34,516 nt of DNA, taken from positions 5,001 to 39,516 of the forward strand of contig BDTA01000089.1 in the NCBI GenBank assembly GCA_002897935.1, read 5' to 3'. The stretch comes from a bacterium BMS3Abin08 (GTDB taxonomy: Bacteria > Nitrospirota > Thermodesulfovibrionia > Thermodesulfovibrionales > JdFR-85). Position numbers and translations under genes: made by a program. A model generated the notes under the pieces. The model was given only the letters and a program-made list of their open reading frames with translations, had not been told where the DNA came from and did no database searches. Below, in pieces: positions 22,320 to 31,349 of the stretch; position 1 is the first letter of the stretch; each line of letters begins with the position of its first letter.

Positions 22320-22961
22320 TTATATCTTTGATATTTTTTCGGCATTCCTAAAAATTGAGTCTATCTGTTTCCTGTCGAGCCCTGCCGAGAGGATTATCTC
22401 TTCAGCAAATGACCTGTTTATTAAATCTCCGGGGGAATGGGCATCGGTATTTATTACCAGTGTGGCGCCATGTTTAACAGCCAGGGAAGCCACATGGCCA
22501 TTGGAGAGACTGTGTCCCTTCCGGCCGCTCAATTCAAGGGAAACCCCCTTTTCTGCAGCAAGGATCACATCTTCTTCAGAAATAAGGCCGGGATGTGCCA
22601 GGATATCCGCACCCGCCTCTATGGAGGCCCTGTTTGTCCCCTCGATGACGGGTTCGACAATGGTTTCACCATGAACTACAACCACCTCGGCACCAAGTTC
22701 CCGGGCCTTTTTTACAAGGTCCGGAAGCTGCCCCGGGAGGGCATGGGTAATTTCGGTCCCCGGGATGACCCTTACCGGCTGGACCCCGTTGAACTCCCTG
22801 GCAATGGCTGCTATTCTCGGTATTATGAAATCCATGTTCGAGGAGTCCATATGATCGGTTATGGCTATTGCCCTGTATCCCTTAACGCAGGCCCGTCTAA
22901 TAAGCTCGGCAGGTATGAGTTCGCCGTCGCTGAAGATGCTATGAGTATGTAAATCTATCAT
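22320..22961 (-). CDS. PHP-domain phosphoesterase (histidinol-phosphatase-like)
   Basis: This protein of about 213 residues has the PHP metal-binding motifs MIDLHTHSIFSDGE, ITDHMD, VIPGTEITH, VVVHGET, ILAHPG and VINTDAHSPGD, i.e. a full set of His/Asp/Glu ligands for a trinuclear site. The family includes histidinol-phosphate phosphatases and other phosphoesterases; the substrate is unknown. I used ATG at 22961, where the canonical N-terminus begins. An in-frame TTG at 22991 with AAGGA four bases before it is a real alternative. It lies downstream of pyrE beyond an 80-bp inverted-repeat region. Confidence 0.88.
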   Translation of the reverse strand: MIDLHTHSIFSDGELIPAELIRRACVKGYRAIAITDHMDSSNMDFIIPRIAAIAREFNGVQPVRVIPGTEITHALPGQLPDLVKKARELGAEVVVVHGETIVEPVIEGTNRASIEAGADILAHPGLISEEDVILAAEKGVSLELSGRKGHSLSNGHVASLAVKHGATLVINTDAHSPGDLINRSFAEEIILSAGLDRKQIDSIFRNAEKISKI

Positions 22962-23013
22962 TACTCTATATTCTCTATTATTTTGGATCAAACGGTCCTT
23001 CGTTTCAGTAAAA

Positions 23014-23093
23014 AGACGGTTTCAGCCGTTTCAATAAGAAGAGGGTTTCAACCGTTTCAGTGGTTCAAACGGGTTAAACGGCTGGAACCGTCT
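23014..23093. repeat. Nested inverted repeat between pyrE and the PHP gene
   Basis: The outer arms AGACGGTTTCAGCCGTTT (23014-23031) and AAACGGCTGGAACCGTCT (23076-23093) are inverse with one mismatch. Inside, AACCGTTT and AAACGGGTT form a second hairpin around 23051-23076. There is no T-run on either strand, so it may stabilise or process mRNA rather than terminate it. Confidence 0.7.
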
Positions 23094-23104
23094 CTTAAAT
23101 AAAC

Positions 23105-23665
23105 TTAAGCTTTAATTATATCATTAATCGTAAGGATTGAATGAAAGGGATACCCTCTCCTTTCGATATTTTCCCTTCCCCCCTCTTCACACCTGTCAAG
23201 CAATGCTATTACCCCGAGTATCTCGAGGCCGAATCCCTCAGCCGCATCGATTGCCTTTATTGTCGATCCCCCGGTTGTTACAACATCCTCGAGGACCACC
23301 ACGGGGTCGCCGCTCCTGAGATTGCCTTCAACCTGCCTGCCCATACCGTGTCCCTTGGGCTCCTTTCTGATTACAAAGGCATCTATAGGGTTTTTCGTAT
23401 CAAAGGAATGTCTCGCCACTGCCATTGCTATGGGATCTGCCCCGAGGGTCAGTCCTCCGACGGCCCTGGGCCTGAGGCCCCTCTCCTGTATCTCCTCATA
23501 TACGAGTCTTCCCGTGATATAGAGGCCCTCGGGGGTATAGTTTACCTGTTTGAGGTTGAAGTAATATCTGCTTACATTCCCGGAGGAAAGTCTGAATGAA
23601 GGCTCCTCACTGTACTTGAAGGCCCTTTCCCTAACAAGTTCAATAAGACGGTCCCAGAGGTTCAT
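23105..23665 (-). CDS. pyrE: Orotate phosphoribosyltransferase
   Basis: This 186-residue enzyme makes OMP from orotate and PRPP in pyrimidine synthesis. The PRPP-binding loop is VVVLEDVVTTGGST, preceded by VGGLTLGADPIAMAVA and the catalytic-loop lysines in VIRKEPKGHGMG. SSGNVSRYYFNLKQVNYTP is the N-terminal substrate region. Its ATGA start overlaps the end of the galE-like gene by four bases. Confidence 0.95.
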   Translation of the reverse strand: MNLWDRLIELVRERAFKYSEEPSFRLSSGNVSRYYFNLKQVNYTPEGLYITGRLVYEEIQERGLRPRAVGGLTLGADPIAMAVARHSFDTKNPIDAFVIRKEPKGHGMGRQVEGNLRSGDPVVVLEDVVTTGGSTIKAIDAAEGFGLEILGVIALLDRCEEGGRENIERRGYPFHSILTINDIIKA

Positions 23666-24636
23666 TTTATTTCGTGATTGCCGGGTTCGATGATTTCATG
23701 TTTAATTGTCTCCTGAAGACCCCGTTTGAGGTCATATTCCGGTGACCATCCGAGTACTGCTGCCGCCTTGCTGATATCGAGGGCGCTTCTCCGCAGGTCC
23801 CCCGGTCTTGCAGTTCCCCTGAGGGGGGAATCGAATTTCCTGTCATCGGCGAGGCCGTGGCTTCTCATGATTTCCAGTATTTCGCGGTAGAGTGCCCCTG
23901 TGGTCGTCTCCAGGGAGGTGCCGATGTTTATTGTTTCTCCCTGCCCACTTGAAAGTGCAAGGATATTGGCCTTTGCCGCGTCACCCACATAACAGTAATC
24001 CCTTGTCATGCCGTCGGGGGCTTCAGGGTAGTTATAGATTTTGGGGACAACTGAATCACGGAGCTGTTTCATGAAGATGGCTACAACTCCCGCCTCACCA
24101 TGGGGGACCTGTCTGGGCCCGTAAATATTGGCATACCGTAACACCGTGTAATCGAGATCATAATGATTCCTGTAGAACTTCAGGTAGTATTCGGAAGAGA
24201 GTTTGGTTATGGCATACGGTGAAAGGGGTTCCGGTGCTTCTGTTTCAGGTGTCGGTATATTGTCCTTCTCACCATACACCGCCCCTCCGGTCGATATGAA
24301 GATAAACTTCTTCACCCCGAAACGAACAGAGTTCTCCAGGAGGTTCAGCAGGCCCATTATGTTGGTATCTGCATCAAAGAAGGGGTCCTCGACGGAAGCA
24401 GGGACGGACATCTGGGCGGCATGATGGTTTACAATGTCCGGCCTTTCAATGGCAAATACCTTCTCGACCTCCTCAGATCGTACATCAAGGAGGTAGAACC
24501 TTGCAGCGTGATTGATGTTTTCAGTCCGTCCGGTAAAAAGGTTGTCAATGATTACAACCTCATGTCCCGCCTCAATATAGCCATCAACTACGTTGGATCC
24601 AATAAAGCCCGCACCACCGGTAAGAAGGATTTTCAT
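23662..24636 (-). CDS. NAD-dependent sugar-nucleotide epimerase/dehydratase (GalE-like)
   Basis: This 324-residue short-chain dehydrogenase has the NAD-binding GGAGFIGSN at the N-terminus, the serine-containing ISTGGAVYGE and the catalytic YxxxK in SPYAITKLSSEYY. VLRYANIYGPRQ and DYCYVGDAAKA follow. It acts on UDP-sugars, most likely as UDP-glucose or UDP-N-acetylglucosamine 4-epimerase; the exact substrate cannot be told. CGGAG lies upstream of the ATG. It is the first gene of galE-like-pyrE, possibly also the PHP gene. The upstream interval 24637-24812 contains no gene I can support. Confidence 0.9.
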   Translation of the reverse strand: MKILLTGGAGFIGSNVVDGYIEAGHEVVIIDNLFTGRTENINHAARFYLLDVRSEEVEKVFAIERPDIVNHHAAQMSVPASVEDPFFDADTNIMGLLNLLENSVRFGVKKFIFISTGGAVYGEKDNIPTPETEAPEPLSPYAITKLSSEYYLKFYRNHYDLDYTVLRYANIYGPRQVPHGEAGVVAIFMKQLRDSVVPKIYNYPEAPDGMTRDYCYVGDAAKANILALSSGQGETINIGTSLETTTGALYREILEIMRSHGLADDRKFDSPLRGTARPGDLRRSALDISKAAAVLGWSPEYDLKRGLQETIKHEIIEPGNHEIK

Positions 24637-24812
24637 GATGACTCCGGATATTTAGGATTTCTCAAGTGATAATGATAACATATATCGTCATTCAAAGTGC
24701 TATAATTACCCCTGTTACGGGATCAACGGTTCAGTTTGCCCTGCCCGGGGTCCATGCAGAGAGAAACAGGACGATACTGCTCTATGTGATGGCAGGTATG
24801 ATCGTGGGACTT

Positions 24813-25511
24813 CTACCCAGGCTGCTGTGAAAGCAGCGGGTCAGGTAGTCCGGCTTCCTGAAAGCCCTTGTTCCTGTAACGGCAACTGTCACAGACAAGG
24901 CAGGGCCTGCCTTCGGGGGTCGGGTCATAGCAGCTCCAGGTGAGTCCGTAATCAAGCCCCAGTTCCCTGCCCTTACGGATGATCTCACCCTTTGTGAGGT
25001 AAAGCAGAGGCGCCCTGATCCTGAACCCGAGCTCTCCTTCCACAGAGGCCCTTGTCGCAAGATTTGCCATCTCTTCAAAGGCCCTCAGGTATTCCGGCCT
25101 GCAGTCCGGATATCCGCTGTAATCAACGGAGTTTGCTCCAATAAAGATATCCGAAGCCCCAAGCACCTCGGCCCAGCCGAGGGCGAAGGATAAGAAGATC
25201 GTATTTCTGGCAGGTACATAGGTTACGGGGATAGCCCCCGGGGATTTCTCCCTCGGTACGGATATGTCCGGGCTGGTAAGGGCAGAGCCTCCAATCTCCC
25301 GCAGATCAAAACTGATAACGAGGTGTTTATCCGCTCCGGTGGATTCAGCCACCCTCCCGGCTGATTCAAGTTCCCTTCCGTGCCTCTGTGAGTAATCGAA
25401 TGTCAGGGCGTAACACTGAAAGCCCTCGGATAAGGCTATTGCAAGGGTTGTGGAGGAGTCTATGCCGCCACTGAGAAGTATAACGGCCTTTTTTTTACCT
25501 GTTTCCGTCAA
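24813..25511 (-). CDS. queC: 7-cyano-7-deazaguanine synthase
   Basis: This 232-residue ATP-dependent enzyme converts 7-carboxy-7-deazaguanine to preQ0 in queuosine synthesis. The PP-loop is [15 protein letters not shown]; the family motifs are [15 protein letters not shown] and [18 protein letters not shown]. The C-terminal zinc site has SCYDP and PCLVCDSC. The start is TTG in a TTGA overlap with the stop of the preceding gene, so it is coupled. No queD/queE/queF lies in the window, and no preQ1 riboswitch was seen. Confidence 0.95.
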   Translation of the reverse strand: MTETGKKKAVILLSGGIDSSTTLAIALSEGFQCYALTFDYSQRHGRELESAGRVAESTGADKHLVISFDLREIGGSALTSPDISVPREKSPGAIPVTYVPARNTIFLSFALGWAEVLGASDIFIGANSVDYSGYPDCRPEYLRAFEEMANLATRASVEGELGFRIRAPLLYLTKGEIIRKGRELGLDYGLTWSCYDPTPEGRPCLVCDSCRYRNKGFQEAGLPDPLLSQQPG

Positions 25512-26557
25512 AATATATCATCCCCCGTATCAGGCTTTTTATCAGGTCCGGCGCTGAATAACCTGAATCCACTTTCCGTTGGTTCATAGAAAAACCGATT
25601 GTTCCAGGGGTCTTTTATCGTCCCTGCCGGCAAGGTCTCAGGATAGCGTCCCTTCAACATCCGGTACTCTTCGATGGATTCCCTCACATGTTCGATTTTA
25701 CTTGTTGCAGAGAGCCGTTTAAAAAGAGCAAACTCCCTCCACAGTAACGGGACCGTTGAGACTGCAAAGGCAAGCAGGAGCAGAACAGGTATAAGATATA
25801 TCAATATTCCGGGAACAAGGGTGCTCTTTTGTGCAACCGCCTCCTTTATCTCCTCGCCACGTTCAACCGGTTCTATCAACCCATTCTCAAGGAATGAAAC
25901 CAGGCTTTTTGAGATAGCCAGGTCATCACCCGCCGAGAGTTCTACAACGGTACTGACGTCATTTTCTCCATCAATGTATAACAAAGTCTCCTTTTCCTGT
26001 TCCGTCAGGTCCTCCTCAAGGGGTTTATCCGTCCTTTGGAAGACAGTATCCAGTGTCAGTATCCCGTCAACGACAGACCACTCATCAACTATCCTCAGCC
26101 CCTCCATCAGGATATGCTGGGTGTCAAGGGATATGCCGAGATCCTTATCTATCGGTACCCCCTGGGGTTCAAACTCATAGGTCCCCTCTTTCCAGGAGAA
26201 AATATGGACGACCTGGTCTATAATCTGCCTCGTTATGATCTCTGTCAGGTCCTCCCTTGTGACAAGACCCTTTTTGATTATCAGAGAGCCAAGTCTTGTA
26301 ACGGAACTCTTCTGTTCCTCGAGGAGTCCATTCAGGTCGTCTTCCGACAGCAGGCCCTTTTTAACCAGGATTCTCCCAAGCCTGCCGTCCTCGGGCCTCT
26401 TTGAAGACTTGGTGGCCACCACATTACCCTCATTAAAATACACCTTAACCCTGTCCAGGGTGCCTTCGACATAGAGAACGCCTGTTTTCTTCTGGTAGTA
26501 AAGAAGCTGGAGTATGTCGGCCAGGCCGAATTCCCTTATGGAGCCTTCTAAAGCCAT
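25508..26557 (-). CDS. PATAN/DUF4388 protein with membrane helix and GspG-like C-terminus
   Basis: This 349-residue protein starts with a DUF4388/PATAN domain (about 1-130: [37 protein letters not shown]). It contains two repeats like the N-terminal helices of GspE/MshE ([16 protein letters not shown] and [16 protein letters not shown]). A mid region (about 140-240) is followed by one membrane helix (248-268). The C-terminus (about 287-349) resembles the C-terminal part of type II secretion pseudopilin Gsp[29 protein letters not shown] and [15 protein letters not shown]. The combination looks like a signalling or assembly adaptor linking the cytoplasm to the periplasm. It overlaps its TPR/zinc partner gene by 10 bases and queC by 4. 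Confidence 0.82.
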   Translation of the reverse strand: MALEGSIREFGLADILQLLYYQKKTGVLYVEGTLDRVKVYFNEGNVVATKSSKRPEDGRLGRILVKKGLLSEDDLNGLLEEQKSSVTRLGSLIIKKGLVTREDLTEIITRQIIDQVVHIFSWKEGTYEFEPQGVPIDKDLGISLDTQHILMEGLRIVDEWSVVDGILTLDTVFQRTDKPLEEDLTEQEKETLLYIDGENDVSTVVELSAGDDLAISKSLVSFLENGLIEPVERGEEIKEAVAQKSTLVPGILIYLIPVLLLLAFAVSTVPLLWREFALFKRLSATSKIEHVRESIEEYRMLKGRYPETLPAGTIKDPWNNRFFYEPTESGFRLFSAGPDKKPDTGDDIF

Positions 26558-28209
26558 CCCTTTTTCAACCTCTTGCGCGTATAAATTAATGACAGCGTAT
26601 ATGTAACGGCCATCATCAGAACGGACAGTAAAGTAAGCCAGCCGGGACTGTAAGGATAAATGTTGAAGGTGAATACCCGGGAAAGTAATGCCAGCAACGT
26701 GAAAAACAAGAAGGACGTCAGGAATACCGTGCCCGCAAGGAAGCGGTTTCCCAGTATGAGGGATGCTCCGGGTACAATGTAGGTGAGTACGGAAAGAACG
26801 GCTTTCCTCTGCTCCCGGTATCTATATGTCTGAAGTATGTGCTCTATCCTCTCTGCGGGGTTTGTTTCAAAGGTGATCATGTTCCTGAAACATTCAGAGC
26901 ACATGCCTCCCCAGAAGAGCCTCTTCTGGCACCTGAGGCAGAAGATCTTTCCGCACTTGGGACACCTCATTGCGTCTCCCGGTGATTTTCTCCGGATATA
27001 CAGTATCGCAATAAGGATTAGCGCAACAATGCTGAAGAGATAAAACTTCCACAGAGCACCCCCTTTCCCGGTATTGCCTATCTTCCGGGCAAAGCGTAAG
27101 AGTTCGGGCAGGGAGAGCCTTTCCGACATGAAGTGCATCGAATCTATGCTGCTCCAGACCTCTCTGAACCGGGTTATCCGTTGAAAATCCATCTTCACTG
27201 CCTTCGCAAACAGCTTGTCTCCTGAGATGAAATCGAGTCTCTCACGGGCAATTATGCTCAGGTTATAATAGGCGGAGGGTAGCGGGGTTATCTTAATTGC
27301 CTCCTGATACATTTTCCCGGCATTGTCAAGGTCTCCCTGTCCTGCATAGCAGTTGCCGAGGTTGATATAGACCCTGGCATCCCTTTTCTTTGACAGGATG
27401 CCTTTATATATTTTTATTGCCTCGTCAAAACTTCCGTTTTTCTGGAGTGAAAGTGCATATGAAAATCTCGATACGAAATCGGTCCTTTCCTTGATCTGTC
27501 CCCAAAAGGAGGGACTTTCCAGGCCTTCATTTATAGAGACGGCCGCCTTCAGGGCAGGCGATGCGCCGGAACCGATATATCTGTCAAGGTATCTGCCGAG
27601 AGGGAAGACGAGGATCAGCAGCGCAAGCAGGACATACCCTGTCAGGCGTGAATTTCCCCTTACATTCAGGAAGGCAAGAAACAGGAGGGAGGCAGTCAGG
27701 TACGGCAGTCCAAAAAAGGATATTGGTATAACAGCGAGGAAGGAGGCGTTCTTTAAATCCTCTTCAGCTTCATGAATGATCAGTTGAGTATCACCGGAAA
27801 GACGCAGCAGGGCAATAAACAGAGAGAGCAGAAAGAATGTGATAACTATTGTGGCGATCAGTAACCCCCTGAGGTTGAATCTCCACCAGAAGTTATCCCT
27901 GCATGCGGTCAGACCCTTGTAGAGATACCTTAGAGATGAAACGAACCCAGTTGGGTTGAGTGCAATGGTTTTTTTAAACAGCATAAAGTAGATGGCCGGA
28001 TTATCGGGATAGATCTTTGCAGCCGTTAAAAGAAGCCTCTCCGCCGTCAGGGGGTCTTTGTCCTCCGATTGCTTTAAGATGATATTCGACAGGATTTGGG
28101 GGTTTTTCAGTGAATCCTTATTGATGAGGTCGGCACGGACAACGCATGGGAAAGCGATTATTATAAAGACGACTATAAAAAAGACAGGGGTTACCGTCTT
28201 GCGAATCAT
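26548..28209 (-). CDS. Multi-pass membrane protein with TPR repeats and zinc ribbon
   Basis: This 553-residue protein starts with a signal/anchor (about 7-26), followed by a helical region and several membrane helices (about 115-215). TPR repeats (GSFDEAIKIYKGILSK; GDLDNAGKMYQEAIKI) lie in the middle, then another helix (about 390-407). The cysteine-rich ribbon CPKCGKIFCLRCQKRLF...CSEC is followed by C-terminal helices ending in a basic tail (KRLKKGWL). I recognise no named family. The 10-base overlap with the PATAN fusion gene suggests the two act together. The ribbon lies next to a membrane segment, so it is probably cytoplasmic. Confidence 0.78.
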   Translation of the reverse strand: MIRKTVTPVFFIVVFIIIAFPCVVRADLINKDSLKNPQILSNIILKQSEDKDPLTAERLLLTAAKIYPDNPAIYFMLFKKTIALNPTGFVSSLRYLYKGLTACRDNFWWRFNLRGLLIATIVITFFLLSLFIALLRLSGDTQLIIHEAEEDLKNASFLAVIPISFFGLPYLTASLLFLAFLNVRGNSRLTGYVLLALLILVFPLGRYLDRYIGSGASPALKAAVSINEGLESPSFWGQIKERTDFVSRFSYALSLQKNGSFDEAIKIYKGILSKKRDARVYINLGNCYAGQGDLDNAGKMYQEAIKITPLPSAYYNLSIIARERLDFISGDKLFAKAVKMDFQRITRFREVWSSIDSMHFMSERLSLPELLRFARKIGNTGKGGALWKFYLFSIVALILIAILYIRRKSPGDAMRCPKCGKIFCLRCQKRLFWGGMCSECFRNMITFETNPAERIEHILQTYRYREQRKAVLSVLTYIVPGASLILGNRFLAGTVFLTSFLFFTLLALLSRVFTFNIYPYSPGWLTLLSVLMMAVTYTLSLIYTRKRLKKGWL

Positions 28210-28221
28210 AACCTTATTATT

Positions 28222-28821
28222 TCACCCTTTATTACTTTGTCCCACTTTTGGTTCAGTCCCGTTTACGAGCCTTTTTATATTATTGCGGTGCTTGAAAAAG
28301 ATCAGGAAAGCCAGGAGTATCGATAAAATGAGTCCCTCTCTTGTTGAGTTGAATATTACCATATTTACAGGTAAAAGTCCAAACGCAACAAGGGCTCCCA
28401 AAGAGGAATACCTAAAAAAAAAGACCACTACAACCCACAATGCAACGGTTACAAGCCCGACCGCGGGCAGATATGCCAGAACTACACCAATCGAGGTGGC
28501 CACCCCCTTCCCACCCCTGAATCCAAGGAAGACGGAGAAGTTGTGCCCCAGTACCGCCAGGAGACATGAAAGTGCCGTATAAGGCTCCCCGTATCCCATT
28601 GACCGCAACAGGATTACAGGGAAGACCCCTTTGAGAATATCACCGGTGAGTGTGAAAAATGCCTCCTTTTTCCCTACACTTCGCAGTACGTTTGTTGCAC
28701 CGATGTTTCCGCTTCCTGCATTCATCAGGTTTATTCCCCTTGCCTTCGCTATCACCAGACCGAAGGGGATGGAGCCTGAAATATAGGATAAGAGCAGTAA
28801 AAATAGCGGGAATGGATTCAT
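28222..28821 (-). CDS. plsY: Acyl-phosphate:glycerol-3-phosphate acyltransferase
   Basis: This 199-residue, five-helix membrane enzyme acylates glycerol-3-phosphate using acyl-phosphate, the first step of phospholipid synthesis. The three motifs are present: SGSIPFGL, AGSGNIGATNVLRSVG, and LGHNFSVFLGFRGGKGVATSIG. It starts in an ATGA overlap with pgsA, so both lipid-synthesis genes are coupled. Confidence 0.96.
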   Translation of the reverse strand: MNPFPLFLLLLSYISGSIPFGLVIAKARGINLMNAGSGNIGATNVLRSVGKKEAFFTLTGDILKGVFPVILLRSMGYGEPYTALSCLLAVLGHNFSVFLGFRGGKGVATSIGVVLAYLPAVGLVTVALWVVVVFFFRYSSLGALVAFGLLPVNMVIFNSTREGLILSILLAFLIFFKHRNNIKRLVNGTEPKVGQSNKG

Positions 28822-29354
28822 GTCATTTCCTTCCAGAAAGAGAATGTGTATTTAATGCCTGAAAAAACAGCGAGTAGCAGTGAAAGCCAGATAAGTATGG
28901 TTCCGGTAAGATAGAGGTTGATGCCGAAAAAACTGTTTTTTAAGAGCAGTGCTAATATTGCAAATATCTGTGTCGTTGTCTTCAGCTTTCCACCGGTTTC
29001 AGCGGGAATGACTATATCCCTGGTAAGTGCTACAACCCGCAGTCCTGTTACCAGGAACTCCCGTATTATGATTATTATTGCCACAAATGAAGACAGACTC
29101 TCCATCTCGACAAGCAGCACAAGGGCTGTGATTACCAGGAACTTGTCCGCAATAGGGTCAAGAATTATACCGAACTTGGTGACCTGCCCGGTCCTTCTTG
29201 CAATATACCCGTCAAGAAAGTCGGTCAGGGATGCAATGGAAAAGATAACGGCCCCTAAAACCGGATGGTCAGGCGCAGCAACTATGAAAAAGGGTATGAA
29301 TACTATCCTGCTAAGGGTCAGAATGGTTGGCAGATTAAGCCTTACGGTAACCAT
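28818..29354 (-). CDS. pgsA: CDP-diacylglycerol-glycerol-3-phosphate 3-phosphatidyltransferase
   Basis: This membrane enzyme of about 178 residues makes phosphatidylglycerol phosphate. The CDP-alcohol phosphatidyltransferase motif DGx2ARx8Gx3Dx3D is complete: DGYIARR...GIILDPIAD near residues 48-71. LNLPTILTLSRI at the N-terminus is typical. I used ATG at 29354; an in-frame TTG lies one codon earlier, with GGAGAG upstream of both. It overlaps the 3' end of the kdsC-like gene by about 20 bases. Confidence 0.94.
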   Translation of the reverse strand: MVTVRLNLPTILTLSRIVFIPFFIVAAPDHPVLGAVIFSIASLTDFLDGYIARRTGQVTKFGIILDPIADKFLVITALVLLVEMESLSSFVAIIIIIREFLVTGLRVVALTRDIVIPAETGGKLKTTTQIFAILALLLKNSFFGINLYLTGTILIWLSLLLAVFSGIKYTFSFWKEMT

Positions 29355-29868
29355 CAATAATGCTCTCCCATAGGCCTTTTGCCTTCAGAATCAGGTCGGT
29401 AACCTCTCTTACAGCACCTCTGCCGCCTCTGTTTTCCGTTACCATTAATGAGTAGTCCTTGACATTGTTATCAGCGTCCATGACGGCAACCGGGAATCCT
29501 GCTCTTTTAAGGATTGGTATATCCACGATATCATCTCCGATATATGCGATATCCTCATCTCTAAGAGAGTACTTGTTCTTGATTTCCTCATAGGCGATCA
29601 CCTTGTTGAAGCATTTCTGGTATACCTCCCTGATTCCCAGCTCACGGGCCCGGCGTTCCACGACCTTTGAGTACCGTCCCGTTATGATGGCGACATCCAC
29701 CCCATTTCCGGCGAGGAGTTTAAGGCCATGTCCATCTCTCACATGAAATGACTTGACTTCGTTGGCCTCATTGTCGAGAATGATGCTCCCATCAGTGAGA
29801 ACGCCGTCAACATCGAGGATAAGGAGCTTCACCTTTTTTGCTGCTTCAAAAATTTCCCTTTTGTTCAC
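29335..29868 (-). CDS. kdsC: KDO-8-phosphate phosphatase (KdsC-like HAD)
   Basis: This HAD phosphatase of about 177 residues has LILDVDGVLTDGSIIL as motif I, VAIITGRYSKVVERRA as motif II and YIGDDIVDIPILKRAGF as motif IV. It has no cap domain, as in the tetrameric KdsC family that dephosphorylates KDO-8-P for LPS inner core. I chose GTG at 29868 (or TTG 29871): the predicted transcription start is near 29909, so the longer in-frame start at 29898 has almost no leader and no Shine-Dalgarno sequence. First gene of the kdsC-pgsA-plsY-TPR-PATAN-queC run. Confidence 0.92.
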   Translation of the reverse strand: MNKREIFEAAKKVKLLILDVDGVLTDGSIILDNEANEVKSFHVRDGHGLKLLAGNGVDVAIITGRYSKVVERRARELGIREVYQKCFNKVIAYEEIKNKYSLRDEDIAYIGDDIVDIPILKRAGFPVAVMDADNNVKDYSLMVTENRGGRGAVREVTDLILKAKGLWESIIDGYRKA

Positions 29869-29915
29869 CAAAACCCGCCTTTCCGAGAAGTTACTCAAGA
29901 GATATGATTCTTTTA

Positions 29916-29944
29916 ATTATACATTCATGGGGATTTTTTGACAA
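29916..29944 (-). promoter_or_regulatory. Sigma-70 promoter of the kdsC operon
   Basis: On the minus strand: TTGTCA (29939-29944), a 17-base spacer and a perfect TATAAT (29916-29921). The predicted start is about 29909. Its -35 overlaps that of the divergent hemL promoter. Confidence 0.8.
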
Positions 29945-29967
29945 ATCAGGAAGAGTTATGCTAAATT
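29938..29967 (+). promoter_or_regulatory. Sigma-70 promoter of hemL
   Basis: A perfect TTGACA (29938-29943) is followed by an 18-base spacer and TAAATT (29962-29967), with a TGC extended -10. The predicted start is near 29974, leaving a short leader with GAGGAATTAGAGA before the GTG. Confidence 0.7.
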
Positions 29968-30000
29968 TCAAAGATTTTTTATATTGCGAGGAATTAGAGA

Positions 30001-31284
30001 GTGAAGCTGAGAAGATCGAGAAAGTTATTCAAAAAAGCCGTTGATTTTATCCCCGGAGGGGTGAACAGTCCCGTAAGGGCATTCAAGGCCGTAGGTGGAG
30101 ACCCACTGTTTATCAGCCGTGCAAAGGGCTCAAGGATATATGATGTGGACGGCAACGCATATATAGACTATCTTCTCTCCTGGGGACCCATGATACTCGG
30201 ACATGCCCATCCAAGGGTCGTAAAGGCGCTGAAGAAGGCCATAGAAAACGGGACGAGTTTCGGCGCTCCTACCGAACTGGAGATTATCCTTGCACAGATG
30301 CTCATCCAGGCATATCCATCGATGGATAGGGTGAGGATGGTTAATTCAGGGACTGAGGCTGCCATGAGCGCCATAAGGGTTGCCAGGGGATATACGGGGA
30401 GGGAAAAAGTAATAAAGTTCGAGGGCTGTTATCATGGGCATGCAGATGGTCTCCTTGTGAAGGCGGGCTCCGGTGCAACAACCTTCGGGGTGCCTGACAG
30501 CCTGGGGGTGCCCAGGTCGTATGCGAGACAAACAATCACCCTTCCGTTTAACGATATCAAGGCAGTGAAAGAAGTTATCGAGAAGGGCTGGAAGGAGATT
30601 GCCTGTATAATACTTGAGCCGGTTGTTGGAAATATCGGCTGTGTTCTTCCGAAAAAGGGCTTTCTTACAGGGTTGAGAAAGATTACCAGGAAGTACGGTA
30701 TAGTGCTTATATTTGACGAGGTCATGACGGGCTTCAGGGTTTCTTACGGTGGAGCACAGGGGTACTATGGTATAAAACCGGACATGACCTGTCTGGGAAA
30801 AGTCATTGGTGGCGGTTTACCTGTAGGTGCCTACGGTGGGGAAAATGATATTATGTCGATGCTTGCACCTGAGGGTCCTGTTTATCAGGCGGGTACTCTC
30901 TCAGGCAACCCCCTCGCAATGACTGCGGGAATAGAGACCCTGAAGGTGCTCGCCGGGAAGAGGGCATACGAAAGACTTGAGGAGAAGGCATCAATGCTTG
31001 AAGCCGGGCTTAGGGACGTCTCAAAAAGGGCTGGTGTAAAAACGGTTTTCAACAGGGCCGGGACGATGTTTTGTACCTATTTTACAGATTCTCCTGTTTA
31101 TGATTATAATACTGCCAGAAAATGCGATACGGAGAGGTTCGCAAGGTTCTTCAGGGGAATGCTTAAAAGGGGAGTGAATATTGCTCCAAGTCAGTTTGAG
31201 GCAGGATTTATCTCCCTTGCACATACGGATAAGGATATAGAGAAGACAGTAGGGACCGCGTATGAGGCAATGAAGGAGCTTTAG
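30001..31284 (+). CDS. hemL: Glutamate-1-semialdehyde 2,1-aminomutase
   Basis: This 427-residue PLP enzyme makes 5-aminolevulinate from glutamate-1-semialdehyde, the C5 route to heme. The PLP lysine is Lys267 in [68 protein letters not shown] and FDEVMTGFR are family hallmarks. The GTG start gives the standard N-terminus [20 protein letters not shown], with GAGG twelve bases upstream. It directly precedes a multiheme cytochrome cluster, so heme supply and use are adjacent. Confidence 0.97.
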   Translation: MKLRRSRKLFKKAVDFIPGGVNSPVRAFKAVGGDPLFISRAKGSRIYDVDGNAYIDYLLSWGPMILGHAHPRVVKALKKAIENGTSFGAPTELEIILAQMLIQAYPSMDRVRMVNSGTEAAMSAIRVARGYTGREKVIKFEGCYHGHADGLLVKAGSGATTFGVPDSLGVPRSYARQTITLPFNDIKAVKEVIEKGWKEIACIILEPVVGNIGCVLPKKGFLTGLRKITRKYGIVLIFDEVMTGFRVSYGGAQGYYGIKPDMTCLGKVIGGGLPVGAYGGENDIMSMLAPEGPVYQAGTLSGNPLAMTAGIETLKVLAGKRAYERLEEKASMLEAGLRDVSKRAGVKTVFNRAGTMFCTYFTDSPVYDYNTARKCDTERFARFFRGMLKRGVNIAPSQFEAGFISLAHTDKDIEKTVGTAYEAMKEL

Positions 31285-31349
31285 ATTTTTCCTTGACTCC
31301 GGGGGACTTGTATTCCCGGGGAAGGGGGTGAGTTGGTGAGGAGGAAGTT

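Noticed and set aside
24672-24830. 52-codon plus-strand ORF ending in a hydrophobic stretch ([14 protein letters not shown])
   Set aside because: No ribosome binding site, overlaps the end of queC antisense, and no family recognised. It could be a gene remnant but support is too thin.
29958-30044. 28-codon ORF with AGGAAG upstream, overlapping the hemL start, as a leader peptide
   Set aside because: The predicted hemL transcription start (near 29974) lies after this ATG, so it would not be transcribed.
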